This document shows, piece after piece, positions 1 through 7,127 of a stretch of DNA of 42,001 nucleotides. A model generated the notes under the pieces. That model was not told where the DNA came from, did not search any database, and saw nothing but the letters and a program-made list of their open reading frames with translations. The translations under genes were made by a program, and so were the position numbers. Position 1 is the first letter of the stretch, and each line of letters opens with the position of its first letter. The stretch covers positions 59,425-101,425 of the forward strand of contig DBTN01000035.1 in NCBI GenBank assembly GCA_002307065.1, written 5' to 3'. Origin of the DNA: Akkermansiaceae bacterium UBA1315 (lineage in GTDB: Bacteria; Verrucomicrobiota; Verrucomicrobiia; Verrucomicrobiales; Akkermansiaceae).

Positions 1-27
1 GAGTGGACCGAAGATCCACTCTCCTTA
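1..27 (-). repeat. REP-like UUCG hairpin, copy 1 (cut by window edge)
   Basis: Read on the minus strand this is TAAGGAGAGTGGATC followed by TTCGGTCCACTC. The GTGGA and TCCAC arms enclose a C-UUCG-G tetraloop. The same unit recurs at 23968 and 34011, with a relative at 32633, always between genes. It may continue beyond the window start. Confidence 0.7.
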
Positions 28-83
28 AACCAAACCGGCCTCTGGACAAGTGGAGGATTCTGGGCGACAGGAGGGTCGCTTCC

Positions 84-740
84 ATGGAACTTGAAACACC
101 AAACCGGTCGACTTTGTGTGACACTCACCGCGAGGAAGTTGCGAGTGTTCTGACTCATGGCCTCGGGGTGGTTTTGAGCGTCATCGCGCTGGGTGTGATG
201 GTGTATCTCGCGGATGGGGAACCGGTTCGTCTCATTTCCGCGGCGGTTTTCGGTACTTCGCTGATCCTGCTGTATCTGTCGTCGACGCTTTATCATTTTT
301 TCACCTCGGCGCGGTGGAAGTCGATTTTTCAGGCGGCGGACCATGCCTGTATTTATTTGCTGATTGCCGGTTCTTACACGCCGATCACGCTGATCACGTT
401 ACGGGGGGCGACCGGTTGGTGGCTTTTCGGGACGGTTTGGGCGCTGGCGATCGCCGGGGTGCTGATCAAGACGTTGAGAAAAGGGAAACGCGATCATTGG
501 ATATCCACCGTGCTTTATCTGGCGATGGGTTGGTTGATTCTTTTCGCGTTCGGGCCGTTGTTGCGAAATCTGCCGATGGCCGGCGTGTGGTGGCTGGTGG
601 CGGGCGGGTTTGCTTATTCGTTCGGCATTGTTTTTTACTCGTGGAAACGTTTGCCATTCAATCACGCGATCTGGCATCTGTGGGTTCTTGGCGGCAGTCT
701 TTGTCATGTGATCGCCATTTCGCGTTACGTTTTTTCCTGA
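84..740 (+). CDS. Hemolysin III / YqfA-TrhA family membrane protein
   Basis: Integral membrane protein of about 218 residues with seven hydrophobic segments. It belongs to the hemolysin III (TrhA, CREST-like) family, which carries a predicted metal site and whose members have been linked to membrane energetics; the exact reaction is unsettled. Visible hallmarks are the N-terminal THGLG segment, SSTLYHFF after the second segment, DHACIYLLIAGSYTP in the middle, and paired histidines in HAIWHLW and LCHVIAI near the C-terminus. I start at ATG 84, not at the longer upstream reading, because AGGAGGG at 69-75 sits 8 nt ahead and the upstream codons fall in a dispersed hairpin repeat. It ends 7 nt before mutM, so the two are probably cotranscribed. 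Confidence 0.88.
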   Translation: MELETPNRSTLCDTHREEVASVLTHGLGVVLSVIALGVMVYLADGEPVRLISAAVFGTSLILLYLSSTLYHFFTSARWKSIFQAADHACIYLLIAGSYTPITLITLRGATGWWLFGTVWALAIAGVLIKTLRKGKRDHWISTVLYLAMGWLILFAFGPLLRNLPMAGVWWLVAGGFAYSFGIVFYSWKRLPFNHAIWHLWVLGGSLCHVIAISRYVFS

Positions 741-747
741 ACTGATC

Positions 748-1566
748 GTGCCAGAACTTCCTGAAGTCGAAACCACCCGCCGCGGCATCGAACCGCATGT
801 CACCGGTGTGAATATCCGCGAAGTGATCGTGCGGAGGAACGATCTGCGCCAACCGGTGTCGGAAAGCCTGACGTCGCTCGAAGGCAGAAAAATCGTAAGC
901 GTGAAACGTCGCTCGAAATATCTTCTGTTAGAGATCGATGATCGGACGACACTTCTGATTCATCTCGGAATGTCCGGCAGTTTGCGAGTGATCGATCCTG
1001 CGGCGGACTGGAAAACGCACGACCATGTCGCGTTGACTTTATCGAGTGGGAAACAACTGCGTTTCCATGATCCCCGGCGTTTTGGGCTGGTGCTTCATCT
1101 AACAGAAACCGATCCGTTGACGCATCCGTTGTTGAAAAATCTCGGACCTGAACCGCTGGAACCGGTTTTCACCGCGAAGCATTTGAAAGCCGCATGCGCA
1201 AACCGGTCGGCCGCGATCAAGCTGGTGATCATGGATTCCAAAGTGGTCGTCGGCGTGGGGAATATCTACGCGTCCGAAGCGCTTTTTCGGGCGGGTATCC
1301 GACCGGGAACCGCCGCGAAAAAACTGACGTTATCTCGATGCGAAAAGCTGGTGGTCGCAATTCGTGAGGTGCTGCGGGATTCGATCGAAGAAGGGGGCAC
1401 GACGCTGCGCGATTTCCTCAACTCCGATGGCGAGCCCGGATATTTTAAGCAGCGGCTATTTGTTTACGAGCGCAAGGGCCAGCCGTGCCGGGTTTGCGGC
1501 ACGGAAATTTCCCACGCGGTGATGGGCCAGCGATCGACCTATTGGTGCGCGAAGTGCCAGAAGTGA
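748..1566 (+). CDS. mutM: Formamidopyrimidine-DNA glycosylase (Fpg/MutM)
   Basis: Bifunctional base-excision repair glycosylase/AP lyase that removes 8-oxoguanine and formamidopyrimidines. The product is 272 residues, the usual length. The N-terminus MPELPEVETTRRG gives the catalytic Pro (residue 1 after Met removal) and Glu. Lys57 (RRSKYLL) matches the conserved beta-hairpin lysine. The helix-two-turn-helix region contains VGVGNIYASE. The C-terminal zinc finger has CRVC and, 18 residues on, CAKC. The start is GTG at 748. It directly abuts convergent prmA, with no intergenic base between the two stop codons. Confidence 0.97.
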   Translation: MPELPEVETTRRGIEPHVTGVNIREVIVRRNDLRQPVSESLTSLEGRKIVSVKRRSKYLLLEIDDRTTLLIHLGMSGSLRVIDPAADWKTHDHVALTLSSGKQLRFHDPRRFGLVLHLTETDPLTHPLLKNLGPEPLEPVFTAKHLKAACANRSAAIKLVIMDSKVVVGVGNIYASEALFRAGIRPGTAAKKLTLSRCEKLVVAIREVLRDSIEEGGTTLRDFLNSDGEPGYFKQRLFVYERKGQPCRVCGTEISHAVMGQRSTYWCAKCQK

Positions 1567-2439
1567 TCAGATTTTCTGAACGTCCGCGGCGATCAGGTCC
1601 TTGAGGTGGCCGCCACGAGCGGTGACCCATTTTCCTTTTTTGATCACTTTGGTGAAACCGAGCCCGCTGGCGGCGGCGGCTTTGAAAACGTCCCACGCTT
1701 GGGTCGCGAGGATTCCGGAAACGATCAGATCACCTTTGGGCGCGAGCGATTTCGCGATCACCGGCCAGGCTTCGATGAGTACGGTGGAGAAAAGATTCGC
1801 CAGCACGACGTCGTAGCCTTTTTTGCGTGGCTTCCATTTTAAGACGTCCTGTTCTTGCACATCGATGCCTTCGACCTCGTTGCGCTCGGCATTTCGTGCG
1901 GCGATGGCGACGGAGAAGGGGTCGAAATCGCAGGCGAAAACCGGTCCGGATTTCAGTTTGGCGGCGGCGATCGCCAAGACGCCGGTGCCCGTTCCGAGGT
2001 CGGCGACGGTCCAATCGGTGCCGCGTCGTGCGCGTGCGACATCGACGAGCAGCCGGAGGCAGGTCGAGGTGGTGGCATGGTCACCGGTTCCGAAAGCCAT
2101 TTCTGGCGGGATGATGATCATTTCGCGACCGGTATGTTCCTTTCTCAAGGCGGCGAGCTCTTTGGGCCGGGTCTCTGCGGTCAGGACGAAGACGTCGCGT
2201 ACTTTGATCGGTCGCGGCGGAGCGACCGGTTTGGTCCACTCGGAATTGGCCATCTTGCGAATGCTACCACCGAATTGCTCAACGATCTCGTCCGCTTCTT
2301 TTTTGGATTCGCAGAAAAGGCGCAGTCGGATCGATTTGCCGCCTTTGACATATTCGATCACCAGATTCGGATTTCCGGCGAAGCGTTCTTCCCATGCATC
2401 CATCCATTTCGCGCCAGAGAGTTTCGACCAGACAAACAT
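1567..2439 (-). CDS. prmA: Ribosomal protein L11 methyltransferase
   Basis: SAM-dependent methyltransferase that modifies ribosomal protein L11. The 290-residue product has a divergent N-terminal substrate-recognition half and a C-terminal Rossmann methyltransferase half. Motifs seen: FGTGDHATT just before the SAM fold, the glycine loop DLGTGTGVLAIAA, the acidic ribose-binding strand FACDFDPFSV, and the catalytic-loop region VVLANLFSTV. It is convergent with mutM and its stop abuts the mutM stop. The lysine-rich C-terminal segment is normal for small ribosome-modifying enzymes. No strong ribosome binding site is visible upstream of ATG 2439. Confidence 0.93.
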   Translation of the reverse strand: MFVWSKLSGAKWMDAWEERFAGNPNLVIEYVKGGKSIRLRLFCESKKEADEIVEQFGGSIRKMANSEWTKPVAPPRPIKVRDVFVLTAETRPKELAALRKEHTGREMIIIPPEMAFGTGDHATTSTCLRLLVDVARARRGTDWTVADLGTGTGVLAIAAAKLKSGPVFACDFDPFSVAIAARNAERNEVEGIDVQEQDVLKWKPRKKGYDVVLANLFSTVLIEAWPVIAKSLAPKGDLIVSGILATQAWDVFKAAAASGLGFTKVIKKGKWVTARGGHLKDLIAADVQKI

Positions 2440-2522
2440 GATGATTTCGAGATGAGGGGTTGTGAAAAATTTCGGAAACGGAATTAGGCGGAGGGTTTGG
2501 GAAATGGCGAGCCTAACGTCTG

Positions 2523-2558
2523 AAAAAGTAAGGGCCCGACTCGTGGAGAGGCGGGCCC
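2523..2558 (-). terminator. Rho-independent terminator after rhodanese gene
   Basis: Perfect 7-bp stem GGGCCCG/CGGGCCC at 2532-2538 and 2552-2558, followed on the minus strand by a short T run (A run 2523-2527 on plus). It lies downstream of the minus-strand rhodanese gene and upstream of prmA, so prmA has its own promoter or is read at a lower level. Confidence 0.75.
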
Positions 2559-2598
2559 GATGGAAAATCCGGTGATGGAACCGGTCTGGGAGATCGAA

Positions 2599-2979
2599 TT
2601 ACTCGACGGTTTCGACTTTTTCACCGGCGGCTTTCCAACCGGAGATGCCGGCGGAAAGGTGTTTCACGTTGGTGTAGCCGAGCTCTTCCGCTTTTTTCAC
2701 AGCGGCTTTGTAAGCGTTGCACTGAGGGCCACCGCAATAGGCGACGATGAGAGCATCCTTTTTCTCAGGGAGCTTTTTGGCGAGTTCCGAGCTGGATTTT
2801 TCGAAATCAATGGCGGTCGGCACGTGGCCTTCTTTGTAGGAATCACTGCCGTTTACATCGATGACGGTGACGGATTTTTCCTCGATGGCCTTTTTAAGAT
2901 CGGGGATCGAGATGTCCGGTGCGGCGAATGCGGTGGCGGTGAGAGCAAGGCCACAGATGAGTCCGATTAGTTTTTTCAT
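2599..2979 (-). CDS. Exported single-domain rhodanese-like protein
   Basis: Small periplasmic protein of about 126 residues. It has a clear Sec signal peptide (MKKLIGLICGLALTATAFAA, cleaved after AFA-A) and one rhodanese domain. The active-site loop is AYCGGPQC, so the sulfur-carrying Cys is present and a second Cys follows five residues later. The CH2A-like start (VIDVNGSDSYKEGHVPTAI) and the C-terminal SAGISGWKAAG are typical of the family. The likely role is sulfur transfer or thiol chemistry in the envelope; the substrate cannot be read from sequence. ATG 2979 is preferred over an upstream start at 3057 because only this start puts the signal peptide at the N-terminus. It is monocistronic, with its own terminator. 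Confidence 0.87.
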   Translation of the reverse strand: MKKLIGLICGLALTATAFAAPDISIPDLKKAIEEKSVTVIDVNGSDSYKEGHVPTAIDFEKSSSELAKKLPEKKDALIVAYCGGPQCNAYKAAVKKAEELGYTNVKHLSAGISGWKAAGEKVETVE

Positions 2980-3133
2980 AGGATTTATAGGATTTGGTTG
3001 GTGGTGAGAGCTCGGTTCAAAACCGGGATGACCCGCTGAAAAAATCGAGCATCGCACTTTAACTGTGAGGAGAGCGGAATCAAATTATTCCGAAAAACAG
3101 AACAGGGTGGAGATTTGCCTCCCTGCATTCGGC

Positions 3134-3463
3134 CTATTCGCTAAGCCAGGTCCAGATGTCATCCAGCGTTTCGTCGATTTCCAAGGCGTTTGCGCGAGCG
3201 GCAATATAAAGTTCTGCCAGAATGGGATAATGCGGGTCATACCTGCCGGCTTCAAGAGATCCGACGATCGAACCCTTTTTGTTCAAAACCGATGCCGTCA
3301 ACATGGCATGTTCCGGGTCAGGGTCATAATTTACGAGAAAACTGGAACTCTTAAAATCCATTCGATAGGTCTCATTGCCCGATGCCGTCCATCTGACCCC
3401 TTTTTTGTGGGTCCTTGTAATAATGGCACCGATGATTTTGTGAAATTCAGATTCTGGGATCAT
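3134..3463 (-). CDS. Hypothetical protein, 109 aa
   Basis: I do not recognise the family. The product has no signal peptide or membrane segment, balanced charged and hydrophobic residues, and an acidic helical C-terminus (LEIDETLDDIWTWLSE). The reading frame is open from an ATG at 3463, and composition is slightly less GC-rich than mutM/prmA. Its neighbours are the rhodanese gene upstream on the same strand and a 9-bp inverted repeat (3526-3552) before its start, which could be an operator. It is likely a real small cytosolic protein of unknown role. The overlapping plus-strand frame has lower-quality protein character. Confidence 0.6.
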   Translation of the reverse strand: MIPESEFHKIIGAIITRTHKKGVRWTASGNETYRMDFKSSSFLVNYDPDPEHAMLTASVLNKKGSIVGSLEAGRYDPHYPILAELYIAARANALEIDETLDDIWTWLSE

Positions 3464-3525
3464 GCCTTTATGCCTGCTGCAAAGTTATGTGTGGGGGGTG
3501 TGTTGGAGAGGCACTTGGGTTTTCT

Positions 3526-3552
3526 GGTAACGTCTTATGAAACGACGTTACC
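3526..3552. promoter_or_regulatory. 9-bp perfect inverted repeat upstream of 3463 gene
   Basis: GGTAACGTC at 3526-3534 and GACGTTACC at 3544-3552 flank a 9-nt spacer in an otherwise gene-poor 124-bp gap between two minus-strand genes. No T tract follows, so an operator is more likely than a terminator. Function is inferred from position only. Confidence 0.4.
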
Positions 3553-3587
3553 TCAGGAGGGGAAACCGCTTTAACTCTATTCGGAGA

Positions 3588-3899
3588 CTATCCTAAGAAT
3601 AGTTGAGTCAATGATTTGGAGGAAGTTGCCGAAACGAATGCCCGGAATATCACGGTGAAATTCTCCCACAAGATACCCAACTTGGGTATCAAGGTCGCCC
3701 CCAATCGCACCGGTGCGATGATCCGCTCTTGAGAAACGGAATCTTGTGTTTTAACGCCTTTCCCTTTTTCCAAAAAACGTGCCGGGACAAGCGGTGGTTC
3801 ATCTCGCGTCGCGCTATCGAGGTTCGGGGGGATCGGTAGTTCTGTCGATTTCACGATAATACTGATTTCCACGTCTTTACCTGACCTCTTGCGACTCAT
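3588..3899 (-). CDS. Hypothetical protein, 103 aa
   Basis: I do not recognise it. The N-terminal third is basic and polar (starts MSRKRSGKDVEIS), the middle is proline-rich, and the end is mildly hydrophobic. No catalytic motif is visible. Its start is one base from the stop of another small minus-strand frame (3901-4092), which would suit a tiny operon. The region borders the tRNA-Gly integration scar, so it could be a remnant of accessory DNA. Protein-like character is modest and the call rests mainly on the open frame. Confidence 0.35.
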   Translation of the reverse strand: MSRKRSGKDVEISIIVKSTELPIPPNLDSATRDEPPLVPARFLEKGKGVKTQDSVSQERIIAPVRLGATLIPKLGILWENFTVIFRAFVSATSSKSLTQLFLG

Positions 3900-3900
3900 T

Positions 3901-4092
3901 TTATCGCCGTCCTTGTAGAAGATGATCCCGGTCTAAGCTCATAATGGCTAAATCCTTTGCGCTCTTCGAAGCAGTTTTTCCTTTGATGCAGACGCTCGGC
4001 TGAAGGGGGGGCGAATTCGGAAGGCCATTCCTCCTCGTTCGTAAATCTTCGATTCGAAGCATCTTTGAGGCAGGAAGCACGAAGCCTGCCAT
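3901..4092 (-). CDS. Doubtful small ORF, 63 aa
   Basis: Short basic frame ending in SLDRDHLLQGRR. No family recognised. It is included because it is tightly spaced with the downstream frame at 3588-3899. It may be chance. Confidence 0.2.
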   Translation of the reverse strand: MAGFVLPASKMLRIEDLRTRRNGLPNSPPLQPSVCIKGKTASKSAKDLAIMSLDRDHLLQGRR

Positions 4093-4122
4093 GTCCGGAA
4101 CGATAGCTTAACTCATTCGTCC

Positions 4123-4206
4123 ATGTGGGCGATTGTTATCATCGATGCCACGAACCGAGAGGACTTCGAACGCGTCGGCCCCTATGCTCAGTCTCACAAA
4201 CCCTAA
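4123..4206 (+). CDS. Doubtful 27-aa ORF, possibly a gene tail
   Basis: ATG 4123 to TAA 4204 encodes a short protein-like peptide beginning MWAIVIIDATNREDF. It stops exactly where the duplicated tRNA-downstream block begins. It could be a small peptide gene or the remains of a gene cut by element insertion. There is no ribosome binding site. Confidence 0.2.
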   Translation: MWAIVIIDATNREDFERVGPYAQSHKP

Positions 4207-4299
4207 AACAAAAAAGGAGCCCGAAGGCTCCTAACTGTCTCCAAATAAATAGAGCGGGCGATGAGATTCGACCTCACAACATCTACCTTGGAAAGGTGG
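4205..4299. repeat. Distal attachment-site copy (tRNA-Gly 3' half plus terminator)
   Basis: This 95-bp block aligns with 6824-6918, offset 2619 bp, with 6 mismatches by eye. It carries the tRNA terminator hairpin (4215-4232, with A run before it) and the 3' half of a tRNA-Gly: acceptor end, T arm and anticodon arm. The 5' half is missing. Mutations hit the T loop and the anticodon stem, and its anticodon would read UCC, so it is not a working tRNA. It is the expected far-end att duplication of an element that integrated at the tRNA 3' end. Confidence 0.85.
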
Positions 4300-4316
4300 G
4301 ATTTCCTGTGGTCACG

Positions 4317-4901
4317 ACCGCCGATTGGAGCCCGGGTATTTATGTTCTGAACGTGATTGTCACCCACGGGGACGGTCGTTCCTACGTCGCGCATGAATCG
4401 CAAATCGCGGTCCGGCAGAATCCCGGCGCTGAGACGCCAAGCCTTTCCGCCTTTGAACAACAACTCGTGAAGATCGACGAAGCGATCACTGCGATTGGTG
4501 CTGGTCAGGGCGTGCAAAGTTACGCGATCACGACCGCAGCCGGTACGCGGCAGATTCAGCGGATGAGTCTCGAAGATCTGCGAAAGCATCGGCTTTGGGT
4601 CGAAGGAAAGATCGACGCCGAGCGTGGTCGTGCTCGCCACTGGCTTTCGGCGTGGAAGAATTCCCCGGCCCTCGTGTTCGACGATTTCGGCAAGGGGACA
4701 TTCAGCGGCGCGGTTGAGCGCCATTTATTCGACCTTATCGACCACCGCCACACGCACATGCTTCCCACCATCATTTCCGCAAACACTCATCCGCAAGACC
4801 TCTTGTTGGCTGACGCGTTCTCCGGTGACCGAGGCGCGCCGATCGTCGGGCGTATCCTCGAAACCTACGGGAATCCGATTGTTTTGAGTTCACCAAACTG
4901 A
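4317..4901 (+). pseudogene. Fused relic of phage structural and helicase-loader genes
   Basis: One open frame joins at least two unrelated phage pieces. The first part (TADWSPGIYVLN to about RGRARHW) resembles a small phage structural segment plus a gpW-like head-tail protein, with the typical LEDLRKHRLWVEGKIDAE. From LSAWKNSPALVFDDFGK on, it is the C-terminal half of a DnaC/IstB-like AAA+ ATPase: Walker B LVFDDFG, sensor-like TIISANTHP, and a C-terminal arginine region, but no Walker A. The joint lies near 4640. The open frame continues upstream to 4125 only by reading through the att block. I interpret it as a deletion fusion in a decayed prophage. Product function is unlikely. Confidence 0.7.
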
Positions 4902-4971
4902 AAACGGCTGCTCGGTACCGGGTGCGCAAGATTACGATTTACGGAACCGCTAAAACTCATATTTTAAAACG

Positions 4972-5304
4972 ATGAGTTTGAACGAGGTTACCAAAAGAAC
5001 CCCGGTAAAGAATCTGCCATCACGGCTAGGAGGGGTTGCAATAGCCATACTGATGTGGGTAACGATTGTCGTTTCTTGGTCCATCTGGTATTCGCACACC
5101 CCGTCAGATCCTCAAAAACCAATCGGTTATCTGATGATCGCAATATATGCTTTTCCTGTGGCCGGAGCCGGAGGTCTTGCCGCTTATCTGTTCAGTCGGA
5201 TGATTGAGAGCCGTTCAAAAATGTCTCTGCTTTATTTTGCCTACGCACTTCTGGCTTCATGCACAGCGTACATGATCTATGACTCGTTGTTCAGGTTCAT
5301 ATAA
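4972..5304 (+). CDS. Small membrane protein, 110 aa, three TM segments
   Basis: Hypothetical integral membrane protein. Hydrophobic segments are visible around residues 21-41 (GGVAIAILMWVTIVVSWSIW), 51-74 and 84-106. The N-terminus is polar and positively charged (TKRTPVKNLPSRLG), predicting a cytoplasmic start. It is not a recognised holin family, but its location within the 2.6-kb tRNA-linked element, between the phage relic and the integrase, makes a cargo gene likely. Composition is AT-richer than the chromosome core. ATG 4972 is the first in frame. Confidence 0.6.
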   Translation: MSLNEVTKRTPVKNLPSRLGGVAIAILMWVTIVVSWSIWYSHTPSDPQKPIGYLMIAIYAFPVAGAGGLAAYLFSRMIESRSKMSLLYFAYALLASCTAYMIYDSLFRFI

Positions 5305-5460
5305 CCGTGATCCATTAATGTCTCTCGACGGCATTAAACCTTCGCTGACATGTCACCGAGAGGTTTGGCTCGCACTGTTCGTGAGAAATTCGACGCGGAT
5401 TAAGGAGATAGAACACAACTGCCAAAGCCAAACGTTTTGGATACTCCTCCCATCTAACCA

Positions 5461-5519
5461 TTGAGTAAAATATTGCTCAATTTGCCTCAAAAATGGTTTT
5501 TTTGAGCGCAAATATGCTC
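5461..5519 (-). terminator. Cluster of three overlapping inverted repeats at integrase 3' end
   Basis: TTGAG(5461)/CTCAA(5476), CTCAAAAA(5486-5493)/TTTTTGAG(5499-5506) and GAGC(5504)/GCTC(5516) are packed into 59 AT-rich bases just past the integrase stop. The middle one could terminate minus-strand transcription. The recurring TGCTCA half-sites also look like protein-binding repeats. Confidence 0.45.
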
Positions 5520-5524
5520 ATCTT

Positions 5525-6733
5525 TTACGCAATGGCTCTCACTTTGTCTTCCGCTTCAAGTGGTCTTATAGCCCAAAACGCTTTAGCCTCCGCTGCGGTT
5601 CGTGCGTTTTTGTAATTAGCATCATAGGTCTTATAATCTCGGTGTCCCATGTTTGCCGCCAGCTTTTCTCGGCAACCGGCTTTTGACCGGTTTGCGGCTT
5701 CGTAATAAGAGCCGTAGGAGTGTCGGGTAATGTCGTGAGCCCATGGCACGAGGGGCGTCCATGTTGCCTTATTGTTGAGCTCTGCGCCTTCGGTGGTGTG
5801 GAATCCGTAAATGAGGCGGCGACGTCGGCGCGGGAAGTCCGGCGGAAGAATCGAGCCTTTCATTCGTGACCATGGAGCCAGCCAAGAAAGAAGGGCGTCG
5901 GACGCTTCAACAAACCGGCGTCCGCGACCGGTTTTCGTAACCTTGGCGAGAAGGTGTTTCGCTTCTCTGTCGAGGTCTTGGAAATTGACGCGGAGCGCTT
6001 CGGAATCGGGGCGAAGGCCGGCGAAGAGGCAGACGGCGAAATACGGCACCAAATCCCGATCGTGCAGCCAAGCGGCCTCCATGAGTTTCTGAGCGTCGGC
6101 AGGGGAGAAGACTGCGATTTCTTTCGAATCTCCCTTTCGGGCTGGGATCGATTCCAGCGGATTGATTGGAAAGGTCTTTTTCGCCATGCTGTGACCGAAA
6201 AGAGATTCCAGCATGCTCCGTTGTTGGTTGTAGGTCGACGCGGCCGGTTTGTCGGCTGTCTTCCAGGTGTTGAGCCAATTTCGCCAAAAATCCTCGGTCA
6301 TGGTTGCGATCGATGAACCGGTCAGGTCCGAGAGGCGTGCTTTGAACGGCTTCCACCGTTTGGAGAGGTACGCCGGCGACCAGTTTCCGGAGTGATCCGA
6401 TTCCCATGCGTTGAGGAGGGTGGCAAGTTTCGGTGACTTTCCGTCCTTTTCGATTTTCTCGATGGTTTGCGCGCACATTTGCCGCAAACCGGAAAAGCCG
6501 TATTCGATGGCGACGTCGTTATACTGAATCGAAGTCTTGAGAAGGTCCGGATCGATCCGGTTCGCCAGCCGGCCATAACGTTCGCGCGCACTCTTCAACG
6601 TGCCCGCGCGGGAGGTGGCTTGGTCTTCGGTGTCAAAGAATAGCCGTTTCCGTTTACCGGTGTCAGAGACGGCCGGCGGAAGATTCAAGACCCGCTTTTT
6701 CCGAGAGTGGTCATACTTTGGACTCAGTTTCAT
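5525..6733 (-). CDS. Tyrosine site-specific integrase of tRNA-Gly element
   Basis: Phage-type tyrosine recombinase, about 402 residues from ATG 6733 (MKLSPKYDHSRKKR). A longer start at 6805 adds a hydrophobic stretch unlike integrases. A SAM-like core-binding domain precedes the catalytic domain. Catalytic residues seen: Arg in FAGLRPDSEA, Lys in KVTKTGRG, Arg-His in DITRHSYGSY (Asp in the usual His position, common in this group), His in MGHRDYKTY, and a candidate nucleophile Tyr in YDANYKN. It lies just downstream of tRNA-Gly in the same orientation, the classic position for an integrase using the tRNA 3' end as attB. ACCGGT is present, so the element has probably resided here for long. It appears intact although the element is eroded. 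Confidence 0.88.
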   Translation of the reverse strand: MKLSPKYDHSRKKRVLNLPPAVSDTGKRKRLFFDTEDQATSRAGTLKSARERYGRLANRIDPDLLKTSIQYNDVAIEYGFSGLRQMCAQTIEKIEKDGKSPKLATLLNAWESDHSGNWSPAYLSKRWKPFKARLSDLTGSSIATMTEDFWRNWLNTWKTADKPAASTYNQQRSMLESLFGHSMAKKTFPINPLESIPARKGDSKEIAVFSPADAQKLMEAAWLHDRDLVPYFAVCLFAGLRPDSEALRVNFQDLDREAKHLLAKVTKTGRGRRFVEASDALLSWLAPWSRMKGSILPPDFPRRRRRLIYGFHTTEGAELNNKATWTPLVPWAHDITRHSYGSYYEAANRSKAGCREKLAANMGHRDYKTYDANYKNARTAAEAKAFWAIRPLEAEDKVRAIA

Positions 6734-6823
6734 GGCGCGACCCATGAGTCGAGAAAGGTGGAGTTCAGCCCAGAAGGCGAGGAAAATTAAGGCACTAAAG
6801 GGCACTTTAAGGGCACCGGCACC

Positions 6824-6918
6824 AAAACAAAAAAGGAGCCCGAAGGCTCCTAACTGTCTCCAGATAAATGGAGCGGGCGATGAGATTCGAACTCACGACA
6901 TCCACCTTGGCAAGGTGG
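6824..6918. repeat. Proximal attachment-site copy overlapping intact tRNA-Gly
   Basis: Partner of the block at 4205-4299. It spans the tRNA terminator and the tRNA 3' half through the anticodon arm. With integrase between the copies, this defines a 2.6-kb integrated element. Confidence 0.85.
6829..6851 (-). terminator. tRNA-Gly terminator
   Basis: On the minus strand AGGAGCC-TTCG-GGCTCCT is followed by six T. The perfect 7-bp stem with UUCG loop is directly downstream of the tRNA. An identical hairpin is in the distal att copy (4210-4232). Confidence 0.85.
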
Positions 6919-6943
6919 CGCTCTACCACTGAGCTACGCCCGC
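6869..6943 (-). tRNA. tRNA-Gly (anticodon GCC), CCA encoded
   Basis: Full 75-nt cloverleaf. Acceptor GCGGGCG/CGCCCGC, D arm GCTCAGTGGTAGAGC, anticodon stem CCACC/GGTGG around TTGCCAA, and T loop GTTCGAATC are all present. Discriminator T is followed by encoded CCA (6869-6871). It decodes GGC/GGU glycine. It was used as the attachment site of the adjacent integrative element, which rebuilds the 3' end so the gene stays intact. Confidence 0.97.
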
Positions 6944-7127
6944 GTCGCTTAACGCGTGGGCGGCTTTTCTACATGGCCAGCGATGACGGGCAAGCAAAAT
7001 TCTGCATGATTATGCATTTTTTTCATTTTCGCCGTCCGAGGCGGGTTGGAGAGCGATTTTTGTCTGAAACCGGTGGTTCATCTTGCTCTTGCATGTTCGG
7101 TTCCGGCTCTCTTCTTTTCTCTCCCGC

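Noticed and set aside
3065..3574. Plus-strand 169-codon frame
   Set aside because: Opposite the more protein-like minus-strand gene at 3134-3463; Cys/Arg/Phe-rich as antisense frames are.
3901..3950. Degenerate third copy of the 290-bp repeat, from a peptide match DRDHLLQ to an antisense frame of the repeat
   Set aside because: Nucleotide similarity is limited to a few short words; no hairpins of the repeat are present.
4249..4299. Second tRNA-Gly with UCC anticodon
   Set aside because: Only the 3' half is present, with changes in the T loop and anticodon stem; it is the att duplication.
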